This document shows, in pieces, positions 1 through 8,364 of a stretch of 64,000 nt of DNA. Source of the DNA: CAYWOS01 sp964459985 (lineage in GTDB: Bacteria; Bacillota; Clostridia; Christensenellales; Aristaeellaceae); contig CAYWOS010000006.1 in NCBI GenBank assembly GCA_964459985.1, forward strand, positions 29,382-93,381. The letters run 5' to 3'. Both the position numbers and the translations under genes were made by a program. The notes beneath the pieces are model-generated. The model was not told the origin of the DNA. It was given only the letters and a program-made list of their open reading frames with translations, and ran no database searches. The first letter of the stretch is position 1, and each line of letters starts with the position of its first letter.

Positions 1-896
1 GTGCGCGTGACGCCGTTTTTGACGATCACTTTGCTGTGGCCTTCCAGCCCGTACACGCCGTCGGGCAAGCCGTTGGGCTTGGTGCTGTCGGACACGATCA
101 TCAGATGATCCGCGCCCTTGTTGCGATAGAGAAGGCGGATGATCGCCGGATGCAGGTGCTCGAAATCGCAGATCGCCTCGCAGTAGATGTCATCGCGCAG
201 CATCGCGGCGGTCACGACGCCGGGATCGCGGTGATGGATGGGACGACAGGCGTTGAAGGTGTGACAGAGCGACTGAACGCCCCAGTCGAAGCCCTTTTCC
301 GCCTCCTCGTACGTCGCGTTGGTATGCCCCGCCTGCACGCAGATGCCGCGTCCGCGCAGATACCCGATCAGCGCCTCCGCGCCGTTTTCTTCGGGCGCGA
401 CGGTGACCAGCGCGACATCCTCCGCCTCGCGCCCGGCCAGACGCTCGAAATCCCCGGGCGTTAGGGGCAGCATGTATTCCTTTTCCATCGCACCGGGGCG
501 CTCGCGGCTGAGGAAGGGGCCTTCCATATGGATGCCGCGAATGCGCGCGCCGGGCAGCTCGCCCGCCGCCTGCGCCTTTTTCGCCGCCCGCGCGAACGCC
601 ATCGCGCGAATGAAGGATTCCTCCTCGTCGGTCGACACGCCCAGCAGCACGTCGGTCACGCCGCTCCTCGCCTGCTGCAGAAGATAGCTTTGCAGCCCTT
701 CCCTGTCCGGCTCGTTGACGCCGAAGCCGCCGCCGCCGTGATTATGCAGATCAATCAGCCCGGGGACGAGCACGTCGCAGGCGATATCGCCCCGGTTCCC
801 GACGCCGACGGAGACGATCCTGTCCCCGTCGGTTTCAATCAAGCGCTCCTCCGCCCATCCGGTCGGCAGCAGCGCGCGTTTCGCGTAGATTTTCAT
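1..896 (-). CDS. nagA: N-acetylglucosamine-6-phosphate deacetylase, C-terminus cut by window edge
   Basis: Hydrolyses GlcNAc-6-phosphate to glucosamine-6-phosphate and acetate in the cytoplasm, feeding amino-sugar catabolism and wall recycling. About 298 residues are visible (family about 380). Seen: the metal-site DLHNHGGGG near residues 49-57, the NagA hallmark HMEGPF near 120, AGHTNAT near 192, LCHTFNA near 213, and the catalytic Asp in the VSDS motif near 266. The ATG at 896 is preceded by a GAGGAAC-type ribosome site. It lies 13 bp after the stop of the preceding permease gene, so it is the last gene of the ABC importer operon. That suggests the importer brings in an amino sugar or chitooligosaccharide (inference). 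Identification is firm; only the last fifth is missing. Confidence 0.93.
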   Translation of the reverse strand, partial: MKIYAKRALLPTGWAEERLIETDGDRIVSVGVGNRGDIACDVLVPGLIDLHNHGGGGFGVNEPDREGLQSYLLQQARSGVTDVLLGVSTDEEESFIRAMAFARAAKKAQAAGELPGARIRGIHMEGPFLSRERPGAMEKEYMLPLTPGDFERLAGREAEDVALVTVAPEENGAEALIGYLRGRGICVQAGHTNATYEEAEKGFDWGVQSLCHTFNACRPIHHRDPGVVTAAMLRDDIYCEAICDFEHLHPAIIRLLYRNKGADHLMIVSDSTKPNGLPDGVYGLEGHSKVIVKNGVTR

Positions 897-909
897 TGTT
901 CCTCCGTCG

Positions 910-1773
910 TCAGCCCTTGACCGCGCCCGCCGTCAGGCCCTTGATGAACTGCTTGGACATGGTGATGTAGAGCAGCATCACGGGCAGCGAGGACAGCGTG
1001 AGCACGACCAGTATCTTCGACCAGTCGGTCGAGTATTGTCCCTGCAGCTTCGTCACGCCCAGCAGCAGCGTCTTGGCGCTTTCCTTGGTGATAAAGATCA
1101 GGGGGAACCACAGATCATTCCAGAACGGCACAAGATTGTAGATCGCCACCGTCGCCAGCGCCGGCTTGAGCAGGGGGATGACGATGCGCCAGAAGATATG
1201 GAAGCGTCCCGCGCCGTCGACATACCCGGCCTCGTACAGCTCCTGCGGCAGCGAGCGCACAAAGGAGGTTAGCACGAACACGGCGATGGGCAATCCCATG
1301 GCGGTATACACCGGCACGAGCGCCCAGATGGTGTTGAGCAGCCCCAGCGCTCGCACGATTTCGAGCAGACGGATGGAGGCGATCTTGATGGGCAGCATCA
1401 TGCCCACGATCAGGAACAGGTAGATCGCCTTGGAGGTCTTTCCCTTCCAGTGCGCCAGCGCGTAGGCGGCAAGCGAGCCGATGACGAGCACGAGGAACAG
1501 GGACAGCACGACGACGACAAACGAATTCTTGAAATAGTTCAGGAAAGCGCTGTCCGACAGCATCGTTCTGTAATTCTTGAAGTTCCACGTCTCGGGGAGC
1601 GCGAAGGGGTTTTCGTAAATGGTATACCGGCTTTTGAAGGAATTGATGATCATGATGTAGATCGGGAACAGCGCGATGACCGACCAGACGCACAAAAGGA
1701 TGTGCGACGGAATGTGCATGTTCATGATCCGCATCGAGCGCGTGCGCTTGATCTTGTTCGGCTTATCGCTCAT
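910..1773 (-). CDS. Carbohydrate ABC transporter permease, MalG type
   Basis: Inner-membrane subunit of a CUT1-type sugar importer, 287 residues. It has a short basic N-terminus (KIKRTRSMRI), about six hydrophobic helices, and the cytoplasmic EAA loop (LYEAGYVDGAGRFHIFWRI) that docks on the ATPase. The C-terminus ends in GLTAGAVKG, typical of MalG-like permeases. The start overlaps the stop of the upstream permease by ATGA, indicating translational coupling. Its partner is the MalF-type protein at 1770-2744. No ATPase gene is in the operon. The substrate cannot be read from the sequence; nagA downstream points to an amino sugar. Confidence 0.93.
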   Translation of the reverse strand: MSDKPNKIKRTRSMRIMNMHIPSHILLCVWSVIALFPIYIMIINSFKSRYTIYENPFALPETWNFKNYRTMLSDSAFLNYFKNSFVVVVLSLFLVLVIGSLAAYALAHWKGKTSKAIYLFLIVGMMLPIKIASIRLLEIVRALGLLNTIWALVPVYTAMGLPIAVFVLTSFVRSLPQELYEAGYVDGAGRFHIFWRIVIPLLKPALATVAIYNLVPFWNDLWFPLIFITKESAKTLLLGVTKLQGQYSTDWSKILVVLTLSSLPVMLLYITMSKQFIKGLTAGAVKG

Positions 1774-2744
1774 TTCGGCTCGTCTCCTCTCGTGGTTTTG
1801 AGGACGGGCGCGACCAACGCGATCAGCATCAGAAAGACGACCGTCGAGATTGCCGAGCCCAGCCCGGGATCGGGAATGCTCACGGGATGCTTCCCGGCCA
1901 GCCCGGTGCGGTAGAAGAGCGTGCCGATCAGATCGGTCGAGTAATCGGGCGCGCCGTTCAATCCTTCCATGGCGAACACCGCGTCAAAGGCGTTGAAGTT
2001 GTTCACGAAGGTCAGGATGGCAATCATGCCGACGACGGGGATGATGAGCGGCAGCTTGATCTTCCAGAACTGATGCCAGCTGTTCGCGCCCTCGATGGAG
2101 GAGGCTTCCATCAGATCGTCCGATACGCCCTGCAAGCCGGCGACGAACATCATCGTGGGGATGCCGACCCACTGCCAGCAGGACACGAGCGAAATCGCCG
2201 TCAGCGCCGAGCTTTGATCGCCCAGATACGGCTTGGACAGCGAGCCCAGCCCCAGCGCGTTCAGCGTTTCGGCGTTCCACACGGGGTTGAGCATCAATTT
2301 CCACAGATAGCCCGTGACCAGGATCGCCAGCGTGACCGGCATAAAGATAATGGTCTGGTAAACGCTCCTGCCGCGCATGGTACGGTTGGTCAGCGTCACG
2401 GCGAACAGCATGCCCAGCACGTTCTGCACCAGCATATGGATGGCGAAAAACCACCACGTATTCCCAAACGCGCCCCAGAAGCGCGCCGACATTTCCTGAT
2501 CGGTAAAGAGGCGGACATAGTTGTCAAAGCCCGCGAACACGCGCGTCGTGCTCGTCGTGCCGGAATAAAAGGAGATACGGATCGAATCGATGAGCGGGTA
2601 CGCCATGAACACGGTATAGATGAGCAGCGCGGGCAGAATATAGCGCATCCAGTATACGCCGCCCGGGTTGATCGTCTTCCCGTTCTTGAGAAACATCCGT
2701 TTCCGCTTCACGATGCCGCCCGTTCCGCTTGCATGTGTGGACAT
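1770..2744 (-). CDS. Carbohydrate ABC transporter permease, MalF/UgpA type
   Basis: Membrane subunit pairing with the MalG-type permease, 324 residues. After a basic N-terminal tail, six helices run from about residue 34. The EAA loop reads MEASSIEGANSWHQFWKI and precedes the final two helices. It follows the binding-protein gene after 108 bp that contain a strong hairpin, a common way to lower permease expression relative to the binding protein. Its stop overlaps the next gene by four bases. Transporter class is certain; substrate is not. Confidence 0.92.
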   Translation of the reverse strand: MSTHASGTGGIVKRKRMFLKNGKTINPGGVYWMRYILPALLIYTVFMAYPLIDSIRISFYSGTTSTTRVFAGFDNYVRLFTDQEMSARFWGAFGNTWWFFAIHMLVQNVLGMLFAVTLTNRTMRGRSVYQTIIFMPVTLAILVTGYLWKLMLNPVWNAETLNALGLGSLSKPYLGDQSSALTAISLVSCWQWVGIPTMMFVAGLQGVSDDLMEASSIEGANSWHQFWKIKLPLIIPVVGMIAILTFVNNFNAFDAVFAMEGLNGAPDYSTDLIGTLFYRTGLAGKHPVSIPDPGLGSAISTVVFLMLIALVAPVLKTTRGDEPK

Positions 2745-2784
2745 ATCAATCCTGCCTTTCGCGGGAATATTGCCGTGAACAGAC

Positions 2785-2815
2785 CGCCGGGTACGGAGCG
2801 CGTCCGTACCCGGCG
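2785..2815 (-). terminator. Intra-operon hairpin between binding-protein and permease genes
   Basis: A perfect 13-bp inverted repeat (CGCCGGGTACGGA, 5-nt loop, then its complement) lies between the binding protein stop and the permease start. It has no U-tract, so it is more likely an mRNA-stabilising or attenuating stem than a full terminator, as in malE-malF type operons. Confidence 0.6.
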
Positions 2816-2852
2816 ATGCCCGGAACGTCGTGAGCGTCCTCGGGCGGACAGA

Positions 2853-4055
2853 TTACTTCCAGAGCTCGGCCATCGCGTCGCCGGACTGCTGCGGGGTCGC
2901 TTCGCCCTTGAGCAGCTTGACCAGCTCGGCGTGCATCGGATTGTACAGATCCATCAGTTCGGGCCAGATGAAGCGGGTATCCTTGATATCTTTGCCGTCG
3001 TTGAGCTTGTACATGGCGTTGGCCCTGTCGTTGGGCAATTCGATCTCGCCCTCGATGAGCGGGAAGAAGCCGTTGGGCAGATACTGCGCGGCGACCTTGA
3101 CGCCTTCGACGGAAGCGATCCAGTTGGCGAATTTCACGCAGGCTTCCATATCGTCGCTCGCCTTGTTGATGGCGATGGCGCAGTCGGGATGGACGCACAT
3201 CGCGGTGTTGCCGCCCGGGCCGGGAATGGCGAACGAATCCCATTCGACCTCGGCTTCGGCGAGGGTGTCGATCGACCAGGAGCCGTCGGCGTACATGGCG
3301 CACTTGCCGGTGGCGAACATCGCCTGCGAATCGTAATAGCCGATCGCGGTGAAGTTGGGATCAAGGTACGGCGTGAGCTTCGCGAAATCCTCGTACAGCT
3401 TGGCCCATTTCTCGTCGTTCAGCTTAAGCGTCTTGTTCTCGTACTGAACGCGCTCGTCGGCGCCGCCGATCCAGCTGGGCACCATGCCCAGGAACAGGCA
3501 CTCGAGCAAATCCCACTCGGACGCCGTGCCGTTGCCAATGGGCAGAATACCGGCGGTCTTGAGCTTCTCGCAGACCTCGAGCAGCTCTTCCCACGAGGTG
3601 GGAATGGCGATGTTGTTCTTTTCAAAGATTTCTACATTATAGTAGAAAACGTGGGTAACCGCGGCGAGAGGCACGCCGAAGATCGCGCCGTCATCCGCCG
3701 TCCAGGGGTCGAGGCTCTCGGGGGAGAAATTCTTCGCCAGATCGGGCACGATCTCGCGCAGATCAACCAGGAAGCCGGCGTTGTACAGTTCGCGTCCCGT
3801 CTCGTAGGAGCGGGCGTAGAGCAGGTCGGGGCCGGTGCCGGCGTCGAGCTGCAGGCGCAGGTTGGCGTTGTAGTTGTCCGAAAGCGTCGGCTGGAACAGG
3901 ATTTCGTCGCCGTTGATTTCGGCATACTTGGCGAACAGCGCTTCCATCTGCACGACGTCGTCGTTGCGCCATGAACCCATGATGATCTCCGCCAGCGAGG
4001 AAAGCGGCGCGATCATCAGCACGAGCGCGAGAACCGTTGCGAGGATTTTCTTCAT
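2853..4055 (-). CDS. Extracellular solute-binding protein of sugar ABC importer
   Basis: Captures the sugar outside the membrane and delivers it to the two permeases. 400 residues, family 1 (COG1653-like). The N-terminus is a classical signal peptide, MKKILATVLALVLMIAPLSS followed by LAE. No lipobox Cys is present, so it is either released or held by the permeases. The frame is open further upstream, but the ATG at 4055 has a perfect AGGAGG eight bases before it and starts the signal peptide. The C-terminal half has the Trp-rich binding lobe (DGSWSIDTLAEAEVEW). First gene of the operon, driven by the promoter at 4144-4172. Confidence 0.93.
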   Translation of the reverse strand: MKKILATVLALVLMIAPLSSLAEIIMGSWRNDDVVQMEALFAKYAEINGDEILFQPTLSDNYNANLRLQLDAGTGPDLLYARSYETGRELYNAGFLVDLREIVPDLAKNFSPESLDPWTADDGAIFGVPLAAVTHVFYYNVEIFEKNNIAIPTSWEELLEVCEKLKTAGILPIGNGTASEWDLLECLFLGMVPSWIGGADERVQYENKTLKLNDEKWAKLYEDFAKLTPYLDPNFTAIGYYDSQAMFATGKCAMYADGSWSIDTLAEAEVEWDSFAIPGPGGNTAMCVHPDCAIAINKASDDMEACVKFANWIASVEGVKVAAQYLPNGFFPLIEGEIELPNDRANAMYKLNDGKDIKDTRFIWPELMDLYNPMHAELVKLLKGEATPQQSGDAMAELWK

Positions 4056-4143
4056 AGGTTTTCCTCCTGTTTTTCGGATGTCGTTCGTTCCCGGCGCGGC
4101 GCGTCCGACCAATCCGCGCGGAACGAACCCATCCGTTTTCCTA

Positions 4144-4172
4144 ATCATAACAAAACGCGCGTCAAATGTCAA
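4144..4172 (-). promoter_or_regulatory. Promoter of the ABC importer / nagA operon
   Basis: On the minus strand: TTGACA (4167-4172), a 17-bp spacer, then TATGAT (4144-4149), about 90 bp upstream of the binding-protein start. Confidence 0.85.
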
Positions 4173-4188
4173 TGTCTGCGGAAAAATA

Positions 4189-4228
4189 ACCAGATGCGAC
4201 ATGTGTTTTTTTTACCAAATGCAACATG
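4189..4228. promoter_or_regulatory. Imperfect 15-bp direct repeat between divergent promoters
   Basis: ACCAGATGCGACATG (4189-4203) and ACCAAATGCAACATG (4214-4228) match at 13 of 15 positions and are 25 bp apart start to start. They sit just upstream of the importer -35 box and upstream of the mrp promoter. They could be activator or repressor sites for the sugar operon; no regulator gene lies beside them. Confidence 0.4.
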
Positions 4229-4253
4229 ACGCCGCATTTTTCCGTCCGTCGGA

Positions 4254-4281
4254 TTGACAGGCAAAGAAATGCCATTATAAT
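4254..4281 (+). promoter_or_regulatory. Promoter of mrp operon
   Basis: TTGACA (4254-4259), 16-bp spacer, TATAAT (4276-4281), about 56 bp upstream of the mrp start codon. Confidence 0.85.
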
Positions 4282-4337
4282 AGAAGCATCCGGCGTCGGC
4301 CGGACAAATACGCCCCCGGGCGTTACGGGAGAAGAAA

Positions 4338-5168
4338 ATGAGCGATTCCTGCAATCACGACTGCGCTTCCTGCGGCGAGAACTGCGAAAGCCGCGAAGGA
4401 CAAAAGGTTGATTTCACCGCGCGGCTCAACGAGATGTCGCGCGTTGGCAAGGTGATCGCCGTGGTGAGCGGCAAGGGCGGCGTGGGCAAAAGCCTCGTGA
4501 CCTCGCTGCTCGCCGCCATGACCAACCGGCGCGGACACACGACGGCGGTGCTCGACGCCGATATCACCGGGCCGTCCATTCCCAAGGCGTTCGGGCTGAC
4601 GGAGAAAGCGATGGGCAGCGATCTGGGCATGATCCCTGTGCGCACGAAGGACGGCATTTCCGTCATGTCGCTGAATCTTCTGCTCGACAACGACACCGAT
4701 CCCGTCGTCTGGCGCGGCCCCATCATCGCGGGCACCGTCAGGCAGTTCTGGACCGACGTGGTCTGGGGCGATATCGAATACATGTACGTCGATATGCCGC
4801 CGGGCACGGGCGACGTGCCGCTGACGGTATTCCAGTCGCTGCCGGTGGACGGCATGATCGTCGTGCTCTCGCCGCAGGAGCTGGTCGGCATGATCGTCGA
4901 AAAAGCCGTCAATATGGCCGATCTGATGCATATTCCCGTGCTCGCGCTGGTCGAAAACATGAGCAGCTTCACATGCCCCGACTGCGGCAAAACGCATTAC
5001 ATATTCGGCAAAAGCCATCTGGAGGAGATCGCCGCGCGGCACGGCATCGACACCGTCTGCCGCCTGCCGATCGATCCCGCGCTTGCCAAGGCGACCGACG
5101 AAGGCGCGATCGAGCGGATGAAATGCGACGCGCTGATGCCCGCGCTGCAAAAGATCGAAACGATATGA
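4338..5168 (+). CDS. mrp: Mrp/NBP35-type P-loop Fe-S cluster carrier ATPase
   Basis: Cytosolic ATPase that binds and transfers [4Fe-4S] clusters to apoproteins. 276 residues. A Cys-rich N-terminus (CNHDCASCGENC) precedes the deviant Walker A SGKGGVGKS near residue 50. The Mrp signature WRGPIIAG and the DMPPGTGDVPL motif follow, and a C-terminal CPDCG pair provides the bridging cluster ligands. A GGGAGAA ribosome site precedes the ATG at 4338. The stop overlaps the start of the SNF2-nuclease gene by four bases, so the two are translationally coupled. Whether that pairing is functional (for example cluster supply) is unknown. Confidence 0.93.
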   Translation: MSDSCNHDCASCGENCESREGQKVDFTARLNEMSRVGKVIAVVSGKGGVGKSLVTSLLAAMTNRRGHTTAVLDADITGPSIPKAFGLTEKAMGSDLGMIPVRTKDGISVMSLNLLLDNDTDPVVWRGPIIAGTVRQFWTDVVWGDIEYMYVDMPPGTGDVPLTVFQSLPVDGMIVVLSPQELVGMIVEKAVNMADLMHIPVLALVENMSSFTCPDCGKTHYIFGKSHLEEIAARHGIDTVCRLPIDPALAKATDEGAIERMKCDALMPALQKIETI

Positions 5169-7375
5169 CCGAAAGCACCGTGCTGGCGGCGCTCGACACG
5201 CTGCGCGCGCCGCGAACGCAGGATGAATACGATCTGCATCTGCTCGTGCGCGAGACGCTCGATCAGCACGGCGTTGCGTACGTCCACGAAGCGCCGCTCG
5301 CGCCGCGCTGCCGCATCGATTACCTGTGCGGCGACGTCGGCATCGAGATCAAGCGCGGCCGGCCGCAGGAAAAACCGCTTGTCCGGCAGCTCACGCGCTA
5401 CGCGCAGTCCGGCAGGCTGTCCGCCGTCATCCTGATCGCCGAGCGCCTGCCGCCCGTGCCGAAAACAGTCTCGGGCGTGCCCGTGCATGTCGTCAGCCTG
5501 CAAAAACTGTGGGGCGTGGCGACGGCGGCGCTGGGCGCGCGGATTCCTTCGGCGCCCGTTCCGCCGCCCGCGCGGGAAGCGCCGCCCGAATCGCCGCAGG
5601 CCGGCGCCGGCTCCGGGGACGCCATTGAGAACCTTGTGCTGGACGATATTTTGAACGGCGATCTGCCCGATTATCTGGTGTCCCGCGCGCCCAAGGGTCA
5701 CATTTACGGCACGCTGTCCTATAACCAGCGCAGGAAGCACTGGGTCATCAAGGGCGAGGCGTGCGTAACCGAAATGGCGAAACGCCTGTTCCCGAGCGCC
5801 GCCGGCGCGCGGCGCGGCGAGGCGCATTTTGTCGCGCACAGGCGCGTGATCGGCGACGTCAACTGGCTCATGCTGCGCTATCCGCTCGCCGTCGCGCCGC
5901 GCGATCAGGCGCGGTGGCGAGACGCGCTTTTCTCGGCGCAGGAGTACGCCCGCCAGCGCGAACGCGCGCGCACCGCGCCCACGCTGATCGAGCCGCCCGC
6001 CGATGCCTTCGAGGGAACGCTGCGCCCCTTCCAGCAGGCGGGGCTGAGCTTTCTCATGATGACGCCGCGCGCGCTGCTCGCCGATGAAATGGGGCTTGGC
6101 AAAACGGTGCAGGCGCTCGCCTGCGTCGCGCTCCTGCAGTCGTTTCCCGTGATGATCGTCGTGCCGCCGCACCTCACGCGCAACTGGCAGGCCGAAACGG
6201 CGCGCTTTTTGCGTAGGGACGGCCGTCCGCCGCGCGTGCATGTCCTCAAGGGGCTGACGCCCTATCCCCTGCCCGACGCCGACGTCTATATCATGCATTA
6301 TCTCCTGCTGCGCGGGTGGAAGCAGGCGCTCAAGGAATATGACTTTCAGGCGATCATTTTCGACGAGATTCAGGAACTGCGCCACGCGGGGACGGAGAAA
6401 TACTCCGCCGCCAGCCTGCTGGCGGAGAACTGCGAGCGCGTGATCGGGCTGTCCGGCACGCCGATCTATAATCATGGCGGCGAGATCTGGAATGTCGTCA
6501 ACATCCTTGATTATCATTTTCTGGGCGACTGGGAATCCTTTACGCGCGAGTGGTGCTCCGGCTACGGCAACAACATCGTCCTCAAGCCCGAGCAGCTTGG
6601 CGAGCATTTGCGCCGCGAGGGGCTGATGATCAGGCGCACCAAGCAGGAAGTGCTGCCCGAGCTGCCCGAGAAACGCCGGCTCGTTCAGGAAATCGACGCC
6701 GACGACGCCGTGTTCCAGCGCCTGATGCGCCCGGTCCGGGAAAAACTGTCGCTGTGGCGGTCGGGCGACGCCATGACCGCCTCCGAGCGCGCGCTGCTCG
6801 AGGATCAGATCTCGCAGGGCGCGCGGCAGGCGACGGGCATCGCCAAAGCGCCGTATGTCTGCCAGTTCGTCCGCGCGCTGCTCGAGGCGGGCGAAAAGGT
6901 GCTCTTGTTCGCGCATCATCACGCCGTCATGGATATCTTCAGGGATGAATTGAAAGCCTTCCGTCCCGCCTTTATCACGGGGCGCGAAACGGGCGCGCAG
7001 AAGGAATCCGCCGTTGATCGCTTCATGACGGGCAAAACCGATTTGTGCTGTATCTCGCTGCGCGCCGCGAGCGGGCTGAACCTGCAGCGCGCCACCTGCG
7101 TGGTGTTCGGCGAGCTTGACTGGTCGCCCGCCGTGCACTCGCAGGCGGAGGACCGCGCTCACCGCATCGGTCAGACCGATTCGCTGCTGTGCTATTATCT
7201 GGTCAGCCCGCGCGGCAGCGACGCCGATATGCAGGAGGCGCTCGGGCTGAAAGTGAGCCAGTTCGTCGCGCTGATGGGCGACGCGCCCGAATCGCCCGAC
7301 CACGTGCGCGCTTCGGCGTCGCTGGCAAGGCGGCATGTCGAAAACATGATTCGCGGCGGGGAAGCCGCCGGATAA
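5165..7375 (+). CDS. SNF2-family DNA translocase fused to an N-terminal PD-(D/E)XK nuclease domain
   Basis: 736 residues. Residues about 20-95 form a restriction-endonuclease-like fold: D52, E61 and K63 (IDYL, then GIEIKRG) followed by a Q-L-x-R-Y helix near 75-79. Residues about 140-290 are a linker of unknown fold. The SNF2 ATPase starts near 285: Walker A DEMGLGKT near 305, motif II DEIQ near 400, LSGTPIYN near 428, and motif VI QAEDRAHRIGQT near 659. The SNF2 half resembles SMARCAL1/HARP-like and RapA-like translocases. The ATG at 5165 overlaps the mrp stop (ATGA); an open frame further upstream is mrp shadow. Likely role is repair or processing of branched or foreign DNA; no restriction or defence genes flank it. 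Confidence 0.88.
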   Translation: MTESTVLAALDTLRAPRTQDEYDLHLLVRETLDQHGVAYVHEAPLAPRCRIDYLCGDVGIEIKRGRPQEKPLVRQLTRYAQSGRLSAVILIAERLPPVPKTVSGVPVHVVSLQKLWGVATAALGARIPSAPVPPPAREAPPESPQAGAGSGDAIENLVLDDILNGDLPDYLVSRAPKGHIYGTLSYNQRRKHWVIKGEACVTEMAKRLFPSAAGARRGEAHFVAHRRVIGDVNWLMLRYPLAVAPRDQARWRDALFSAQEYARQRERARTAPTLIEPPADAFEGTLRPFQQAGLSFLMMTPRALLADEMGLGKTVQALACVALLQSFPVMIVVPPHLTRNWQAETARFLRRDGRPPRVHVLKGLTPYPLPDADVYIMHYLLLRGWKQALKEYDFQAIIFDEIQELRHAGTEKYSAASLLAENCERVIGLSGTPIYNHGGEIWNVVNILDYHFLGDWESFTREWCSGYGNNIVLKPEQLGEHLRREGLMIRRTKQEVLPELPEKRRLVQEIDADDAVFQRLMRPVREKLSLWRSGDAMTASERALLEDQISQGARQATGIAKAPYVCQFVRALLEAGEKVLLFAHHHAVMDIFRDELKAFRPAFITGRETGAQKESAVDRFMTGKTDLCCISLRAASGLNLQRATCVVFGELDWSPAVHSQAEDRAHRIGQTDSLLCYYLVSPRGSDADMQEALGLKVSQFVALMGDAPESPDHVRASASLARRHVENMIRGGEAAG

Positions 7376-7414
7376 GGTGAACGGGAACCCGCCGGAACCG
7401 CGGCATGATAAAAG

Positions 7415-7448
7415 CCCGTTGAAGCCGCAAGACTTCAACGGGTTTTTT
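7415..7448 (+). terminator. Intrinsic terminator of the mrp-SNF2 operon, probably bidirectional
   Basis: Stem CCCGTTGAAG (7415-7424), 8-nt loop, perfect complement (7433-7442) and T6. Four A bases before the left arm allow it to end the convergent LysM gene as well. Confidence 0.9.
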
Positions 7449-7458
7449 GCGCGCGGGA

Positions 7459-8130
7459 TCAGTTCGGCAGGCGGATGGTTACGCCCGCGACGAAATCCTC
7501 GGGCGCGAGGCAGGGATTGGCGCGAAGGATCGCGGCGATGGGCAGGTTGTAGGCGACGGCAAGCGAATCGAGCGTCTGTCCCTGCGCGAGTTCGACCGTG
7601 ACGGGTAGAGGACAGGCGATATTCTGCGTCGGGACGCAAACGACGTCGCCGCCGGCAATGGTTTCCAGATCAACGTCGCTGTTCGCCGTTTGCAGCGTGT
7701 AGTAGCTCAAACCGTAGCGGAGCTGCAAATCCGCCGCCGTCTGATCGTTCTGCACCACGGTGCGGCGCGTCGGCGGGCACAGCTCGGGCGTTTCCACAGG
7801 CGGCGTCTCAACGGGCGGTGTCTCCACGGGCGGCGTTTCCACGGGCGGTGTCTCCACAGGCGGTGTCTCCACGGGCGGCGTTTCTCCGTTTGACGTATCG
7901 CCGCCCGTCGCGCCGTTGCCCGTCGCGGGCGGGCACTCGGTTGCGGGCGTTTGAACGTCCGATGTATAAGGGATGCAAAGCACGTCGCCGATGGCGAGGC
8001 GCGAGGGCGGGATGCCCGGGTTCGCCGCGAGCAGATCGCGCAGGGGCACCCCGACGCGGTGCGCGATCAGGTAGAAGCTGTCTCCCCTTTTGACGGTGTA
8101 TTGGTAGGCGCATGGCGTGCTGTTGGACAT
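7459..8130 (-). CDS. LysM protein with PPVET tandem-repeat linker
   Basis: 223 residues, no signal peptide or membrane helix. A first LysM domain (YTVKRGDSFYLIAHRVGVPL to GDVLCIPYT) is followed by a linker holding six PPVET units. Then come two more LysM-like repeats, around TVVQNDQTAADLQLRYGLS and TVELAQGQTLDSLAVAYNLP. LysM binds GlcNAc-containing polymers such as peptidoglycan. Lack of an export signal recalls LysM proteins deposited on spores from the mother cell (SafA-like), but that is inference. The ATG at 8130 is chosen because AAGGAG lies eight bases upstream; a GTG two codons earlier is possible. It is monocistronic, between two terminators. Confidence 0.85.
   Translation of the reverse strand: MSNSTPCAYQYTVKRGDSFYLIAHRVGVPLRDLLAANPGIPPSRLAIGDVLCIPYTSDVQTPATECPPATGNGATGGDTSNGETPPVETPPVETPPVETPPVETPPVETPPVETPELCPPTRRTVVQNDQTAADLQLRYGLSYYTLQTANSDVDLETIAGGDVVCVPTQNIACPLPVTVELAQGQTLDSLAVAYNLPIAAILRANPCLAPEDFVAGVTIRLPN
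7788..7877. repeat. 15-bp tandem repeat encoding PPVET, six units
   Basis: Six adjacent 15-bp units of form GYGTYTCMACRGGCG lie in frame inside the LysM gene. Units differ at a few synonymous positions, so the array is not freshly amplified, but its length could vary between strains. Confidence 0.9.
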
Positions 8131-8212
8131 AAGCACATCTCCTTTCTTTGCGTCACATTATCTTATGCGGCGGCGGCGAAAGGTGTGCGCTTTCCACGCG
8201 GGACGACGGACA

Positions 8213-8247
8213 GAAAAAGAGGGCGTCCCCGATCGGGAACGCCACTC
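8213..8247 (-). terminator. Intrinsic terminator of ftsZ
   Basis: On the minus strand, AGAGTGGCGT and CCCG pair with CGGG and ACGCCCTCT around a tiny loop, with a mismatch, and are followed by TTTTT. It lies about 120 bp after the ftsZ stop and before the LysM gene. Confidence 0.7.
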
Positions 8248-8364
8248 TGATGTATGATAACGATGATGCGCGTCCCCTGTCGGAAACGCCGCCTAATCAG
8301 CCCCGGGTCGGGCATGACGCGGGCGTCCCAACAGAACGCCGCATTCAGAAGCCCGGACAGAACG

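Noticed and set aside
1887..3974. A 695-codon plus-strand open frame across the ABC importer genes
   Set aside because: It is antisense to two clear ABC genes, is Arg/His/Gly-rich, has no ribosome site and matches no family. High-GC third positions create long antisense frames throughout this window.
4997..7639. An 880-codon minus-strand open frame opposite the SNF2-nuclease gene
   Set aside because: Antisense shadow of a gene with clear motifs; composition is not protein-like.
7788..7877. Regular 15-bp repeats as a possible CRISPR array
   Set aside because: Units are directly adjacent with no spacers and encode PPVET in frame inside a LysM gene.
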